Positions 52,972 to 62,465 are shown, counted from the first letter of the stretch. The stretch is DNA of 64,000 nt from Bacteroidia bacterium (GCA_030430205.1 JAUIGE010000011.1:1-64000), one strand, 5' to 3'. A program made the numbers and translations. Notes: generated by a model from the letters alone, not told the origin.

Positions 52972-53593
52972 GTCCTCCACTGACTATCTGATGTTTTTCG
53001 CCAGGAAAAGCCGGTTCTATCATCCACACATAGGATCGGCTAAATTGCATTTGAACGATCAAAGAAGCCCTCTGCGACAAGCGAAAAGCCTGTGTGATAT
53101 GGTACTGCCGGTATAATTTTGCGCCAAAATTTGCCTGATCCGGATGGATGCTCCGGAGGCTAAAGCTTCCTATTTCCAATTCTGCCGAGAGGGAATATTG
53201 GGGCAAATGAACGAGGCGATAGCCTGCATTCAAGCCGACACAATGTCGGTAAATACTTTCGCCTCGCGGCGCAATCTGTATCCTGTGTCGGTTTCCGACA
53301 CGCTCATCAAAAGCCACAAGCTCGTCATCATGCAGCATCCGCCTTTGGTAGGCCAGGGCCAGGGAGAAGTGTTTTCCCTGCATCCGCAGGCGGACCGCCG
53401 CAGAGAGGCAGGCCTCAAAATGCGAGCGATCCATGCGCTCTCCTCCCAGGCTATCCTGCTGGTGCAGGTAATACCACCAGCCAGCGCCGCCTCCGGCGTC
53501 GAGTTCCAGGCTAAGACGGGGGCTTTGCCCCCAGAGTGGGAGCCATGCTCCCAGGAGACAAGTCAAAATCGTGATTTTGGCAAATGATGTCAT
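52925..53593 (-). CDS. Predicted outer-membrane beta-barrel protein, unknown function
   Basis: A 222-residue protein with a signal peptide (to about 22, LPLWGQ) and alternating hydrophobic strands (FSLALAYQRRML, YSLSAELEIGSFSL, ASLIVQMQFSRSYVW, VSGGLNVGLDWEL) suggestive of an eight-stranded barrel. Its ATG overlaps the stop of the YheT-like gene (ATGA, 53590-53593), so the two form an operon. No family is recognised. Confidence 0.62.
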   Translation of the reverse strand: MTSFAKITILTCLLGAWLPLWGQSPRLSLELDAGGGAGWWYYLHQQDSLGGERMDRSHFEACLSAAVRLRMQGKHFSLALAYQRRMLHDDELVAFDERVGNRHRIQIAPRGESIYRHCVGLNAGYRLVHLPQYSLSAELEIGSFSLRSIHPDQANFGAKLYRQYHITQAFRLSQRASLIVQMQFSRSYVWMIEPAFPGEKHQIVSGGLNVGLDWELTKPPTE

Positions 53594-54540
53594 ATCTCAT
53601 TCAAAAATTCCATCACCCGCTTTTCCGACCAATATTCCGCTTTTTTCCCACTCATAAAACCTACATGCCCCCCACGGGTCGGCATTTCCAGGTAGACCTG
53701 TGAATGGGCTGCGGCCTCAGCTTTCGGAAAGCAACTTTCTGACAAAAAAGGATCATCCAATGCATTGAGTATCAGGACAGGACGACGTATTTCCGGCACA
53801 TACTGCCTGCTGCTGGATTTTGTATAATAATCCATTGCACCTTCAAAGGCGTGCAGTGGTGCCGTAAATGCATTGTCGAAATCAGGGAAAGACCTGGGTT
53901 GGAGATTCAGTTGCTCTTCCGAAAAAAGCTGCGGCTTTTTATGGGCTTTCTCCATGAGCATTTCGAGGAAATGCCGTGTATACAGGCGATTAAAGCCCTT
54001 TGCAAGCACTTCGCAAGAGCCATGCAAATCTGTTGGGACAGATACAGCCACTGCATTTTTCAGCTCTTTGGGCAGCTTTTCGCCTCTTTCTCCTAAATAT
54101 TTGAGCAGCACATTTCCTCCCAGGCTATAGCCCACTATGGCCAGGCGTTTGTAGGCATATTTTCCCAAAATATAATCTATGACAAAAGCTGCATCGCCCG
54201 TCTCCCCGCTATGGTAAAAGCGCGGCTGTAGATTGGGTTCTCCGCTGCAGGAGCGGAAGTTGAGGGCCATGGCATCCCAGCCTCGCTGGTTGAGTGCTTT
54301 GGCCATCCCCCGGGCATAGCCCGAGTCGGCACTGCCTTCGAGGCCGTGCAGGATGATCCCCAGCCTGTCGCTGCCCTTGCGGGACCAGTCCAGGTCGAGG
54401 AAGTCCTGATCAGGGGTCGTGATGCGCTCCCGGTCATAATGAACGCCCTTTACCTTGCGGAAAAGCGAGGGATAAATGGTTTGCAGATGCGCATTGCGCA
54501 GATGGAGGGGAGGACGGTATGTAGAGGGGATGATAGGCAT
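53590..54540 (-). CDS. YheT-like alpha/beta hydrolase
   Basis: A 316-residue hydrolase of the YheT/ABHD1 group. The hallmark HGLEGSADSGYARGMAKAL is followed by LNFRSCSGEPNL, the nucleophile Ser in VGYSLGGNVLLKYLGE, Asp in NALDDPFLSE and His in TRGGHVGFM. Members act as esterases on lipids or other small esters; the substrate is not known here. First gene of the pair with the beta-barrel gene. Confidence 0.9.
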   Translation of the reverse strand: MPIIPSTYRPPLHLRNAHLQTIYPSLFRKVKGVHYDRERITTPDQDFLDLDWSRKGSDRLGIILHGLEGSADSGYARGMAKALNQRGWDAMALNFRSCSGEPNLQPRFYHSGETGDAAFVIDYILGKYAYKRLAIVGYSLGGNVLLKYLGERGEKLPKELKNAVAVSVPTDLHGSCEVLAKGFNRLYTRHFLEMLMEKAHKKPQLFSEEQLNLQPRSFPDFDNAFTAPLHAFEGAMDYYTKSSSRQYVPEIRRPVLILNALDDPFLSESCFPKAEAAAHSQVYLEMPTRGGHVGFMSGKKAEYWSEKRVMEFLNEI

Positions 54541-54549
54541 GGCGAGGTT

Positions 54550-54597
54550 TTAAGAAGAGCTTTACTAACCTTTAAAGTTTAGTAAAGCCCTTCTTAA
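54550..54597 (-). terminator. Hairpin terminator candidate after the DPP III gene
   Basis: 19-bp arms at 54550-54568 and 54579-54597 (18 of 19 pair), opening TTAAGAAG on both strands. It begins 7 nt after the DPP III stop on the minus strand. The T run after it is weak. Confidence 0.65.
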
Positions 54598-54603
54598 AAT
54601 AAA

Positions 54604-56682
54604 TTAATTCTTATACACAAAGCCTTCCACAGGAAGGAAACCATAGGTTTTTCCGTAGTACATCATCTGCTCTACGAAATTGTCTGGATATTCAACTGTC
54701 ACATCAACGATATTGTCTCCGTCTTTTTGAGCGGAAAGCTTGGCGTTGACAAAGCCTGTGTAGGGCTTGATGTTGAGTTTGGCAAAGCGGTCGAGGACTT
54801 CCTCATGCAATTGGCGGTCAATCTTGACGCCATAGCCTTCTACGAGCGCCTTGGCGGAGTCGAAGTCACCCTGTGACTTGATGCGCTGTACCTCGGCGAG
54901 AAGCTCGCCGAAGAGTGCGCGGAGCTTTTCGTAGTCATTGATGGTAAAATAGGTCTTTCCATCACGGGTTTTCATCTCGATGACGTTTTCTGACTGGCCT
55001 TTTTGGTATGCCCAATGAGAAACCCAGGCGCGGTTGCGCATATGTGCTTCTTCGATATCATCTCCCAATTTGATGCGGACCAGCTGAGCCATCATGCCAT
55101 TGCGGATGTAGCTGTCATACTCGGCTTTGCCGACTTCGAGGCTTTCCATCAGCCCCAGGTCTATCATCTTTTGATCCATCAAAAAATAAAGAGCTACAAG
55201 GTCCGCTCTGCCTTCTTCCAGGGTAGAAGCGTAGTTTTTAAGGTATTGCTTGTAGTCCCCTATGCCAGGCTCCAACTCGCCGGAGGCATGGCCGATGACT
55301 TCGTGCATATCGGTATGTAGCTTGCTTGCCAGTTCGCCATGCGCTTTTGCTCTGGCTACTTCCTCCTCAGACCACGCAAATTCTTCCAGGCTTCCGCCTT
55401 TTCCTTTTGCGCCCTGATCGTAAGCATTCACAATATTTGCCAAACTCACAGATTTGGAGCCGATTTCTTTGCGGATCCAACTGGAGTTGGGCAGGTTGAT
55501 ACCGATAGGCGTGCTGGGAGAAGCGTCGCCAGACTCTGCCACTACATTGATCACACGGGCATCAATGCCTTTTACATTTTTCTTTTTGTGCTTGTCAGCG
55601 ATGGGTGAGTTATTCTCAAAAAACTGAGCTTCATTGCCGATGGCTTCTATGCGCTTGGATGCTTCGGGGTCGCGAATGGCGACTACGGATTCGAAAGAGC
55701 CTTTCAATCCCAATGGGTCGCTATATACCTCAATAAAGCCATTGATGGCATCTATTTTAGATTTGGTGTCAGCTACCCAGGCAATGCTGTAATCATCAAA
55801 GTCTTTCAAATCACCGGTCTGGTAATATTTGATGAGCTTTTGAAAAGCGATCTTTTGGTTGTCGTTTTCAGCTACTTCCACTGCTTGTTGTAACCAGTAA
55901 ACGATCTTTTCGATTGCTTCGGTGTACATACCGTCGACTTTCCATACCTTCTCTACCACCTTGCCATTTTCTTTTACCACTTTGGAATTCAAACCATAAG
56001 AAATGGGACGATCTTCTTTTTTGGCAGGTTTGAGCGATGCATAATAGGCTTCAACTTCCTCCTGTGTCAGGCCATCTCCATAGAAATTGACGGCAGAAGT
56101 GGCGATCACATCGGCGCCGTTGGCTTTGTTTACTTTTTTGGGAGCAATGGTAGGGTCAAACATCACTTTTCCCAAAAAGCTGATGGTTTCTTCCTTATTC
56201 TCCAAACTTGAATTGTTGACCAAATCGGCAAAATAAGCCTGAGGAAATGTGGGTAAAATTTTCTCGTTGCCGTAGTGGTGGTGAATGCCATTTGAAAACC
56301 AGACACGCTTGGCGTATTCAGTAAATTGGGCAAACTCCGCGCTCTTGCGGTCACCGCTGTAACTATCCCAGATGTTTTCAATGGTTTTGCGAATAGCCAG
56401 GTTGTGCTTGTAGTTTTGGTCCCAGGTAATGTCACGGCCACAATAAGCAGCCTCAGAGAGGAAATATAGTAGCTTTTTCTCCTGAAGAGAAAGCATATCA
56501 AAGCCAGGCACTTCGTATCTGTAAATCTTCAGGTCAGCGAATTCGTCAATTTTGATTTGAAAATCCGATTCAGAAGATGCAGCGGGTTCTTTTTCTGCCG
56601 AATCTTCCTTTTCAGCGGGTTTCTGACATGCCCCAACCAATAAAGAGAGGACAAGCAGCCATGCAATGCGTGTTAGTTTCAT
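54604..56682 (-). CDS. Dipeptidyl peptidase III-like lipoprotein (M49)
   Basis: A 692-residue zinc exopeptidase that would release dipeptides from peptide N-termini. The lipobox LLVGAC anchors it in an outer or inner membrane leaflet facing the periplasm. The M49 zinc motif is HEVIGH (460-465; HELLGH in the classical enzymes), with the third ligand and active-site Glu in LEEGRADLVALYF (about 489-490). With the two DPP IV enzymes it makes a set for peptide breakdown. Confidence 0.92.
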   Translation of the reverse strand: MKLTRIAWLLVLSLLVGACQKPAEKEDSAEKEPAASSESDFQIKIDEFADLKIYRYEVPGFDMLSLQEKKLLYFLSEAAYCGRDITWDQNYKHNLAIRKTIENIWDSYSGDRKSAEFAQFTEYAKRVWFSNGIHHHYGNEKILPTFPQAYFADLVNNSSLENKEETISFLGKVMFDPTIAPKKVNKANGADVIATSAVNFYGDGLTQEEVEAYYASLKPAKKEDRPISYGLNSKVVKENGKVVEKVWKVDGMYTEAIEKIVYWLQQAVEVAENDNQKIAFQKLIKYYQTGDLKDFDDYSIAWVADTKSKIDAINGFIEVYSDPLGLKGSFESVVAIRDPEASKRIEAIGNEAQFFENNSPIADKHKKKNVKGIDARVINVVAESGDASPSTPIGINLPNSSWIRKEIGSKSVSLANIVNAYDQGAKGKGGSLEEFAWSEEEVARAKAHGELASKLHTDMHEVIGHASGELEPGIGDYKQYLKNYASTLEEGRADLVALYFLMDQKMIDLGLMESLEVGKAEYDSYIRNGMMAQLVRIKLGDDIEEAHMRNRAWVSHWAYQKGQSENVIEMKTRDGKTYFTINDYEKLRALFGELLAEVQRIKSQGDFDSAKALVEGYGVKIDRQLHEEVLDRFAKLNIKPYTGFVNAKLSAQKDGDNIVDVTVEYPDNFVEQMMYYGKTYGFLPVEGFVYKN

Positions 56683-56734
56683 AAATCTATTTTTGCTGTT
56701 AGAGTAAAATTTTTACAAAAATAGGAAATAAGCG

Positions 56735-57706
56735 CTAATCACAGCAATCGCAACGAATTTCAAATTCATTCAGCACAATCTGATCCAGTCGGATCATGGA
56801 GGCGAGCACCAATTGGGAGTAATTCTGGGAGGCATTGCCGAATCGGCGGTATTGGGTCTGCCAAAGCTGCCGGATTAGGTTGATACCGCCGCTTGTGGGC
56901 TGCAGGTGATTCATCACATCCCGCACATTGCGGTAGCCTGCATGGTAAACATGCAAGACCATGAGCTTGAACCAGATCTCGCTTTCATCATATTGGATAT
57001 GATGAGAGTCGAGCACTTTGCGGGCCCATGGCAGGCAGACCTCATGTATCAGGCCGGCGGCAGCTTTGGCTGCCAAATGGATGTCATCCCGCTCATCAAC
57101 GCTGCTGTTGATTTTGAGGCCCTGAGCCAGGGCGATGCTTTTCATCAGTTGAAAAGGGCCACGAGCCCCATTGACAGAGGTACGGCTAAAGCCGGGACTT
57201 TCTATCAGCAGGATCGCCTGCGCATACCAGGGGTCAACCCCCAAATCACGAAATGCAGCGATGCCTTCATTTATCTGGGGTAATACCTTGTGAAACTGGT
57301 AGTAGTCGTTTTTTCCCGAAGTCACATATACTTTTTCCTCATCGTCGAGGCTGTAGGCTTTTCTCACACTGTCTTTAAAAGCAATCAGTTGCTCCTCTTT
57401 CATCGAATCTACTTTGCGGGTGACAGCAAAGCAAAGCACTTCACGGGTTGCAGCGATATTGACGATGCTGGAATCTTTTTCCATGCCCATCACTTTGCAC
57501 CAAAATTGGGGCTGTGGCAGCAAATCCCAGCCTTCACTGTAGAGATTGCAGTCCTGAACGATGAGGTAGGATTGTTCATCATCCAGACTATAAATGGTAG
57601 TCAGGTTGCTTCTCCAGGGCTCATTTTGCTTATTTTGGGCATGAGAAGTAAATGAAAAAAAAAGGTAGGAGAGAAAAAGGGCAGATAGAAATGGGAGCTG
57701 CTTCAT
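56735..57706 (-). CDS. Secreted lytic transglycosylase-like protein, paralogue A
   Basis: A 323-residue exported protein (signal peptide ends TSHAQ) with an SLT (GH23) domain at about 155-300. The catalytic Glu lies in AILLIESPGFS, followed by GARGPFQLMKSIALAQGL and HVYHAGYRNV, as in MltD-type enzymes that cut the glycan strand of peptidoglycan. The C-terminus RCDCCD is Cys-rich. It shares length, domain order and motifs with the next gene upstream. Confidence 0.85.
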   Translation of the reverse strand: MKQLPFLSALFLSYLFFSFTSHAQNKQNEPWRSNLTTIYSLDDEQSYLIVQDCNLYSEGWDLLPQPQFWCKVMGMEKDSSIVNIAATREVLCFAVTRKVDSMKEEQLIAFKDSVRKAYSLDDEEKVYVTSGKNDYYQFHKVLPQINEGIAAFRDLGVDPWYAQAILLIESPGFSRTSVNGARGPFQLMKSIALAQGLKINSSVDERDDIHLAAKAAAGLIHEVCLPWARKVLDSHHIQYDESEIWFKLMVLHVYHAGYRNVRDVMNHLQPTSGGINLIRQLWQTQYRRFGNASQNYSQLVLASMIRLDQIVLNEFEIRCDCCD

Positions 57707-57809
57707 AAATTAATTTGGAAATTTGAAAATGAGGAAATTCAGGAATAAAATAATTACAAATGCCAGATATTTTTTTAAATGCACATCTGCTAATTTACTG
57801 AATTACTCA

Positions 57810-58886
57810 TTACAAATTCTGATTCACCACCAAATGTTTTTCAGATAAATCATCATCAGATGTGACGGCATAGCGGCGGATATAAAAGTCTTTGAGGAAA
57901 GTCTCATCTCCATAGGCACAAATCATGTCGTATCGCTGGTGAATCATCTCCTCAAGCTCTAAAAGCGCTGCCAAAGCTACTTGTGAGTAGTTTTGAGAGG
58001 CATTTTTGAATCCTGCGGATTCTGTGTTCCACAGACGGATGATGAGGTCCATGCCTGTATACTGGGAATTTATTTTGCGCAAAGCAGCCTGCACATTGCC
58101 GGGGCCGGCGTGGTAGCAGTGCAGGACGAGGCAGCGAAAAAATAAATCATTTTCGTTATAGGTGATGCCCTGGGCATCGAGCATTCTGCGGGTATAGGGG
58201 ATGCACATATCCTGGATGAGCTTGGCAGCGGCGCCGGCGGATTTGCCAAAGTTGGCGCGGTCATCGTGCGTGCTGCTAACCACCAGCCCGTATTGGCGGG
58301 CGACTCCCTCCATCAGCTGAAAGGGGCCATAGGCCCCTACATGGGATGCCTGCAACTGTGCAGGACTCTCTATCAGCAGGATGGCCTGGGCATACCAGGG
58401 ATTGACGCCCTCCCGTGCAAAATGCTCGATCGCACGGTCTATGGAGGGCAGGACTTTGTCTATGCGGTAAAAATGGTTGCGACCATGAGTCACATAGATA
58501 TCCTCTCCATTTTCAAGCTGAAAATTCTTCCGCAAAGTATTTCGAAAGACGCTTCTCTGCCTTTCACTCAGGCTATACCAGCTATGGGTGGGAATTTTTC
58601 CTAAAACCTTCCTGTTGCTGGCAAGGCTGACAATGCTTGTATCCTTGGAAAGTTTGATGATTTCCCGCCAAAATTTGAGTTGGGTAAGTTTGTCCCAATC
58701 CTCTCCATGCAATGCAGGATCTTCAATGAAGCGCGCCATTTCTGGCTGGCTACTTTTTATGGGAATAGGGTCGTATGCTACCATAGCGCTCTGCGTTGCA
58801 GGAGGTGGGGTGCTACAGGAAAAAAGCATAACTGCCATCAGGCAGGCGAAAACTGAAATGGTTAGAGTGTAAAGAATTCCTTTCAT
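57810..58886 (-). CDS. Lytic transglycosylase-like lipoprotein, paralogue B
   Basis: A 358-residue lipoprotein (lipobox VMLFSC) with an SLT domain: AILLIESPAQLQAS with the catalytic Glu, AYGPFQLMEGVARQYGL and HCYHAGPGNVQAAL. The N-terminal part shares LxFWREIIKLSKDTSIV-type and YVTHGRNHFYRIDKVLPSID segments with paralogue A, so both come from one duplication. I chose ATG 58886, which begins the signal peptide; the frame extends 56 codons upstream with no support. Confidence 0.85.
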   Translation of the reverse strand: MKGILYTLTISVFACLMAVMLFSCSTPPPATQSAMVAYDPIPIKSSQPEMARFIEDPALHGEDWDKLTQLKFWREIIKLSKDTSIVSLASNRKVLGKIPTHSWYSLSERQRSVFRNTLRKNFQLENGEDIYVTHGRNHFYRIDKVLPSIDRAIEHFAREGVNPWYAQAILLIESPAQLQASHVGAYGPFQLMEGVARQYGLVVSSTHDDRANFGKSAGAAAKLIQDMCIPYTRRMLDAQGITYNENDLFFRCLVLHCYHAGPGNVQAALRKINSQYTGMDLIIRLWNTESAGFKNASQNYSQVALAALLELEEMIHQRYDMICAYGDETFLKDFYIRRYAVTSDDDLSEKHLVVNQNL

Positions 58887-59057
58887 TGTATTTACCGCTT
58901 TTTTGACCATATCTATCCATTCGACCAAAGCCGTTTGAAGAAATATTTCCAATGATGTACCTGGGTAAACAAGTGAGAGGAGGAAAGTCCTCCTCTTTTC
59001 ATGAAAGAAAACAAACTCTATGCCAAGAGGGGGAGGGGCAGATAATCTGCTCATCTA

Positions 59058-60209
59058 CTAATTAATATCCTCTCCTTTCCCCAGTTTTTCAATCATCGAG
59101 GCAACACTGCCTGTATTGAGCTGGTCGCCTGCGGGCACATTTGCCTGAGCCAATTTGGCGTGTTTAAGGGCTTTTTTGTATTCGCCTAAAGCGGAGTAGC
59201 CTCGTGCAAGGCCTACATTCACTGGCCAGGTGTTGGGGAATGTTTCTGCATTGTATTGGAATACCTTCATGGCTTCGTCCTTTTTGCCCTGAGTCAGCAA
59301 TTGTCTGCCATAGCCATGGATTTGGAAGACTGTGGCGCCTGGCATGCGAATGGCTTCATCCATCACTTTATTGGCTTCATCGTCCCTTTTGAGAGCGCGG
59401 AGTACTGCCGCCTTGGTAGTTAAATTGTTGAAGGTTTTTTGTCCAACAAAAGGCATACTTATGGCATTATCCGCCCAGACAAGGGCTTCTTCCAGGTTTA
59501 CATTGTTGTTGGCGCAGTAGGTCGCTGCGGTGGCCCAGCCTTGTGGGCTAAATCCGGCAGTGGACTGCAATTCTTTTCGCATAATTGCGACATACAGGTC
59601 GGTCATATTGGGGACCTCGATGGTAAATGGCAATTTTTTCTCTTCCCACTGAAGGTAGGCTGTACAGGATGTAGGCTGTCGGTTTTCAAACCCATAGGTC
59701 AGCCACTCTGTATAAGCGCCCTTTTCGGGAGTCGCATCTACGCGAAGGGCATCTTCTTTTTCATCATAAAAAAAGCTTCCCCATGCGGTGGAGTTATGCG
59801 AGAAAATAAGGGTCCAGGGCTTGCCTTCATCCTGCACGATGATATGAAATCCATAGGTTCCTGCTTTAAGCTTTTTCCCCTGAATATTCACATCATGACT
59901 GAAGGTAAAAGTGGTGTTTTCATTGGCTCCGGCACGCCAGGGCGCTGCTGTTGAAGTTCCAAATCCGAGATTGTTGAGGCCAAAAGGAACAAGCTGTCCC
60001 CATATTTGTCCACGGCGATCTGTGCCGTTGGGGGCGTGTACATCGGGGCTGCTGTAGTTGATGGTCACACTGGCGAGGCCCATATTTTGTGTCACAGATG
60101 CTTTCTCGTTGCCGCCGCTGGCAGGGAGGCTTACATTTTGTGAAAAAGCGAAAGAAAACAGCATGAGGAAACATGCCAGGAGACTGAGTTGTAAAAAGTG
60201 GTTTTTCAT
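59058..60209 (-). CDS. DUF2911 protein with C-terminal TPR-like repeats
   Basis: A 383-residue exported protein (signal peptide ends FSFAFSQ). The DUF2911 beta domain covers about 25-180 (VTINYSSPDVHAPNGTDRRG, WRAGANENTTFTFSHDV, KAGTYGFHIIV, WGSFFYDEKEDALRV). TPR-like helices fill about 245-375. The function of DUF2911 is unknown; it is common in Bacteroidota. I chose ATG 60209 over the upstream TTG 60218. Confidence 0.88.
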   Translation of the reverse strand: MKNHFLQLSLLACFLMLFSFAFSQNVSLPASGGNEKASVTQNMGLASVTINYSSPDVHAPNGTDRRGQIWGQLVPFGLNNLGFGTSTAAPWRAGANENTTFTFSHDVNIQGKKLKAGTYGFHIIVQDEGKPWTLIFSHNSTAWGSFFYDEKEDALRVDATPEKGAYTEWLTYGFENRQPTSCTAYLQWEEKKLPFTIEVPNMTDLYVAIMRKELQSTAGFSPQGWATAATYCANNNVNLEEALVWADNAISMPFVGQKTFNNLTTKAAVLRALKRDDEANKVMDEAIRMPGATVFQIHGYGRQLLTQGKKDEAMKVFQYNAETFPNTWPVNVGLARGYSALGEYKKALKHAKLAQANVPAGDQLNTGSVASMIEKLGKGEDIN

Positions 60210-60231
60210 TGCGGTCAAAAGTTTAAGGATT

Positions 60232-60251
60232 AATTAGGTGTAGGCCTAATT
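60232..60251 (-). promoter_or_regulatory. Palindrome in the 5' region of the DUF2911 gene
   Basis: AATTAGG (60232-60238) and CCTAATT (60245-60251) with a 6-bp spacer, 23 bp upstream of the start. It could be an operator or a leader hairpin. Confidence 0.35.
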
Positions 60252-60338
60252 TGGTTTTTTGGCCATAGGCATGCAAAACTTTTGCAGCAAGACGCCCTTA
60301 TCATGAAGAGAAATGCACCCAATGCCCAAAATATATCC

Positions 60339-61391
60339 CTAAATCAAATGATTTGACTTTCCCATCAGGTTGGCCAGGCGATAAGCCAGGCGGGCACCCA
60401 CATTGCCATCCCACTCATGGGGCGTGCCGCCCACTTCACACAGATCAAATCCAATGATTTGATGCCCGGCAGTCACCAGATGATGGAGCAGGTATATTGC
60501 CTGCTCAAACTGCAATCCCCCCGGCACAGGTGTGCCTGTCTGCGGACATAAGTCCGGCCTGAGGCCATCTATATCAAAGCTGATGTAAATCTGCCTCGGC
60601 AGGGCATCAGAGATCGCCCGGCAGAGTTGGTGCCAGTTCCCCCCGGTAAAGAGGGTCGTATGGATGTCATGATCATAAAAGGGGTGAATCCTTCCCTTTT
60701 GATCCGCCACAAACTCCACCTCCTCATGGCAGTAATCTCGTATGCCGAGGGGCACCAATTTGCTGATTTGGGGGAGCTGTAAAGCATTGTAAAAAATAGA
60801 TGCATGTGAGTAGGTAAAGCCTTCATAGGCCTTTCTCAGGTCAAAATGGGCATCAATTTGCAGGATGCCAAAATCCTGATGGCGCTCAGCCAATGCCTGC
60901 AAAAAGCCCAGCGGCACGCTGTGCTCTCCTCCGATCAGCCCCACTTTTTTACCCTGATCCAGCAAGGCAGCTGTCTGCGCTTTTACCTCATATCGGAAGC
61001 TGTCGCAGGCGATGTTGATTTCGGCCAGATGGGCCTGCATGTGGGCATCATCTTCCAGTTTGCCGCCTTCCTCCAGGAAGTCAATATAGGTTTTGGCAAG
61101 TGGGCGCAGGCTGTCATTTTTTGCCAGCCATGCTTCATCGGCGGGCCGCATATAGAGTCCCATTTTCCATGCATCTGGCAGGAAGGGATCGTACAGATCC
61201 AGCTGTGTGCTGGCCTTGAGGATGTTTTCCGGCGCGCGCGCCGTGCCGTCGGCATAGGAAACGGTGACGTCCCAGGGGGCGCTGAGCAGCACGATCTGTG
61301 CATCTTCTTCTGTATAAGGCAGGCCGATGAAATGGCCGTTGTTGAGGCCGACCCCGTTGGGGTCGAAGGGGGGATGGGATCCTTGTGACAT
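60339..61391 (-). CDS. Arginase/agmatinase/formimidoylglutamase-family ureohydrolase
   Basis: A 350-residue manganese-type ureohydrolase. Metal motifs are visible in order: LIGGEHSVPLG, QIDAHFDLRKAYEG, SHASIF, and SFDIDGLRPDLCPQTGTP. The usual last motif has DP where this protein has RP (GLRP); that Asp is not a direct metal ligand in arginase, so activity may be kept. The substrate (arginine, agmatine, formimidoylglutamate or another guanidino compound) cannot be told. The GGEHS and the long N-terminus are common in Bacteroidota members. Confidence 0.87.
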   Translation of the reverse strand: MSQGSHPPFDPNGVGLNNGHFIGLPYTEEDAQIVLLSAPWDVTVSYADGTARAPENILKASTQLDLYDPFLPDAWKMGLYMRPADEAWLAKNDSLRPLAKTYIDFLEEGGKLEDDAHMQAHLAEINIACDSFRYEVKAQTAALLDQGKKVGLIGGEHSVPLGFLQALAERHQDFGILQIDAHFDLRKAYEGFTYSHASIFYNALQLPQISKLVPLGIRDYCHEEVEFVADQKGRIHPFYDHDIHTTLFTGGNWHQLCRAISDALPRQIYISFDIDGLRPDLCPQTGTPVPGGLQFEQAIYLLHHLVTAGHQIIGFDLCEVGGTPHEWDGNVGARLAYRLANLMGKSNHLI

Positions 61392-61396
61392 AGGAT

Positions 61397-61512
61397 AAGT
61401 TTGAGTTTAAGTTTGAGTGCAAGTTCAAGAATTATTTTAGAATAAGCTTACATGGGAAGCTCTTTTGCTCCCCCACCTTGTACTCAAACTCGTACTCAAA
61501 CCCGTACCCAAA
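61397..61512. repeat. Inverted 12-bp-unit repeats around the hydrolase stop codon
   Basis: Left arm 61399-61423 and right arm 61477-61501 are inverse copies, with 21 of 25 positions pairing. Each arm is built of degenerate 12-bp units of the type AAGTTTGAGTTT. The left arm precedes the arginase-family gene; the right arm lies within the 3' coding end of the hydrolase gene. Confidence 0.8.
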
Positions 61513-62447
61513 CTCAAACTCATAAAAGCCTCAATCTCACGCTTCCAGCTACCAGCATCCACCTCCAAATAATTCCCATGCCCGGCCTCAGGAAAAGCCA
61601 GCAGCTTTTTTTTACCGGATAAATTTTGATAAATCTGGCCAATCTCTGACTGTTTTACCCGTCCGTCTTTTTCCCCATAAATCAAAAGTGTGGGAATAGA
61701 AATGTCTTTGCTGTATTCAGTTGGGGTATGAGAAAATCCCCAGAAACCATTTTCCACTCCACCCCAAAATACAAGCAAATGCGCAAAGGGAAAGCCCGGT
61801 AGACCCATGTTCTCAAAACGGTTTTTTGCCGTTTGTAGCAGGCTTCCAAAAGGACATTCGAGGATGATGCCCGAAACGGCCAAATCGTGCTCAGCAACAG
61901 CTTTCATGATTGCTACAGCGCCCATGGAGGTTCCGAGAAGATACATGGGCTTAGCCGACCGTTGCTGGAGAAAAGTAACGGCTGTCACAACATCCGAAGC
62001 TTCTTTATAGCCAATGGTAGTTTGGGTGCCCGTAGAACCGCCAGATCCTCTAAAATCGACAAGGAGGGTATTGTAGCCTATTTCCTGCAATAGTTTTGCC
62101 CGGGATAGCATGGCAGATTTTTCACCGCTATATCCGTGAAATAAAATGACTTCTCCAATGGCGGAGTCCTGGCTGAGATACCAGCCCTCCAGAGTTATGT
62201 TTTGGTTTGTGAAAAGGACCTTTTCAAAGGAATCCTGAGGCTGCCTGATATTTTCAGGTCTGGGATTCTGAATGCCAAAGAAAAGAACGGAGGCTTTTTG
62301 AAGAGCGGAAAGCTTATCTGCCTGTGTTTTGGCTGTTTTTTCGGTGGAAAAATGGGTAAAGCGATAGCCATGAAAGGCCGCGACTATATTCAGCAGGAGA
62401 AAGCCTGCAAGGGCAAGGCGAATGAAAAAGCGGAATCTTTTCTTCAT
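61437..62447 (-). CDS. Membrane-anchored alpha/beta hydrolase
   Basis: A 336-residue protein with one N-terminal transmembrane segment (about 8-28). The hydrolase motifs are LFHGYSGEKSAML (oxyanion region), VDFRGSGGSTG, Ser in LGTSMGAVAIMKA, Asp in YGEKDGRV and His in AGHGNYLEV. The last 20 or so residues (SLGTGLSTSLSTRWGSK) are translated from the repeat arm at 61477 and have no domain function visible. Start: ATG 62447; a -7-like TATTTTTG ends 3 nt upstream. Confidence 0.87.
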   Translation of the reverse strand: MKKRFRFFIRLALAGFLLLNIVAAFHGYRFTHFSTEKTAKTQADKLSALQKASVLFFGIQNPRPENIRQPQDSFEKVLFTNQNITLEGWYLSQDSAIGEVILFHGYSGEKSAMLSRAKLLQEIGYNTLLVDFRGSGGSTGTQTTIGYKEASDVVTAVTFLQQRSAKPMYLLGTSMGAVAIMKAVAEHDLAVSGIILECPFGSLLQTAKNRFENMGLPGFPFAHLLVFWGGVENGFWGFSHTPTEYSKDISIPTLLIYGEKDGRVKQSEIGQIYQNLSGKKKLLAFPEAGHGNYLEVDAGSWKREIEAFMSLSLGTGLSTSLSTRWGSKRASHVSLF

Positions 62448-62465
62448 TCTCAAAAATAAAAAAAG

